Shown: positions 63,895 through 64,000 of the stretch, in pieces | Layout: every line of letters starts with the position of its first letter | How positions within the stretch are numbered: the first letter of the stretch is position 1 | Origin: Acidobacteriota bacterium | Lineage (GTDB): Bacteria > Acidobacteriota > Thermoanaerobaculia > Multivoradales > Multivoraceae | Length of the DNA stretch: 64,000 nt | Assembly: GCA_028875725.1 (NCBI GenBank) | Contig: JAPPCR010000005.1 | Location: 255,501 to 319,500, forward strand | Reading direction: 5' to 3' | Notes under the pieces: generated by a model | Databases searched by the model: none | What the model saw: the letters and a program-made list of their open reading frames with translations, nothing else | What the model was told of the DNA's origin: nothing | Made by a program: the position numbers and the translations under genes

Positions 63895-64000
63895 CTACTC
63901 GGTCGTTACGGCTTCCGAGTCCCCGCCCTCGAGCGCGGCCCGGAGCGCGTGCCAGGCCAGCGTCGCGCACTTGATCCGCACCGGGTAGTCCTTGACGCCG
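63895..64000 (-). CDS. sufU: SufU-like Fe-S scaffold, 3' end only
   Basis: The final 34 codons before the TAG at 63895-63897 read GVKDYPVRIKCATLAWHALR, then AALEGG and an acidic tail. The KCATLAWH segment carries the third zinc/iron-ligand Cys of SufU. The N-terminal part lies beyond the window edge. It precedes sufT by 29 bp on the same strand. Confidence 0.85.
   Translation of the reverse strand, partial: GVKDYPVRIKCATLAWHALRAALEGGDSEAVTTE

Overview
This window is GC-rich (roughly two thirds G+C by eye) and packed on both strands with chromosomal housekeeping genes. It has a complete Kdo/LPS precursor set, an MsbA-type flippase, LolA, TatA/TatC and an NtrC-type regulator, so the cell is Gram-negative (diderm). 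Secreted matrixin-like proteins carrying a 'tryptophan-Phe-Phe / KVLDG / WVFAGGLT' C-terminal repeat, a CadC-like winged-helix regulator, several alkaline-phosphatase-superfamily enzymes and a dockerin-tailed SGNH hydrolase point to Acidobacteriota, most likely the Thermoanaerobaculia or a related marine lineage. This placement comes from gene content only, not from a phylogeny.

Layout. 1-4.8 kb: two paralogous secreted matrixin metalloproteases; the first is cut by the window edge and the pair shares a perfectly identical 507-bp tract. 4.9-7.6 kb: lipid acyltransferase and msbA. 7.6-11 kb: ligA and an orphan sigma-54 response regulator. 11-18 kb (minus): tRNA(CAU), tilS, ftsH, cdaA, cdaR (ybbR), glmM, pdxJ, largely co-directional. 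18-20 kb: ArsR-type repressor, ECF sigma factor, rpmG, tRNA-Asp, tRNA-Val. 20-23.5 kb: sodB, a ctpA protease, tatA-tatC. 23.7-28.7 kb (minus): kdsB-pyrG-kdsA-kdsD-kdsC, the Kdo supply line. 28.7-32 kb: lipoprotein, lolA, purH, tRNA-Phe. 32.2-33.3 kb: an 1.1-kb stretch without protein genes that holds a strong candidate for a large structured RNA. 33.3-37.3 kb: CadC-like regulator, aat, ychF, SGNH hydrolase. 37.4-47.7 kb: envelope and secreted enzymes. 47.8-49.2 kb: purA and tRNA-Lys. 49.2-59.9 kb: accessory catabolic or secreted enzymes (PepSY protein, DUF3604, beta-lactamase-like hydrolase, FGly-type sulfatase, PQQ dehydrogenase, DUF4143 ATPase, esterase). 60-64 kb: transketolase, a membrane protein, a small phosphatase, and the start of a SUF Fe-S segment (SufT and a partial SufU).

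Two observations stand out. (1) A short interspersed element of about 60-75 bp built from three consecutive hairpins occurs six times. Four copies lie inside protein-coding genes: two in glmM, one in purH and one in the signal-peptide region of a matrixin whose paralogue lacks it. Two lie 2-3 nt after stop codons (rpmG, sodB). All six are co-oriented with the host transcript. The glmM and purH copies are read in one frame as (W)VRG(S)SDP-PP-(E/K)AA, and hairpin 3 shows compensatory base changes between copies. This resembles, in principle, the protein-embedded palindromic elements of Rickettsia. (2) At 32427-33046 a TTGACA promoter is followed at the expected distance by a 10-nt segment that pairs perfectly with a segment 590 nt downstream, directly before a T-run. 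Further nested helices and GNRA-type hairpins lie between them. I recognise no known RNA family in it.

Coordinates of starts were chosen by family length, overlap with RNA genes and ribosome-binding sites. No database search or folding program was run.
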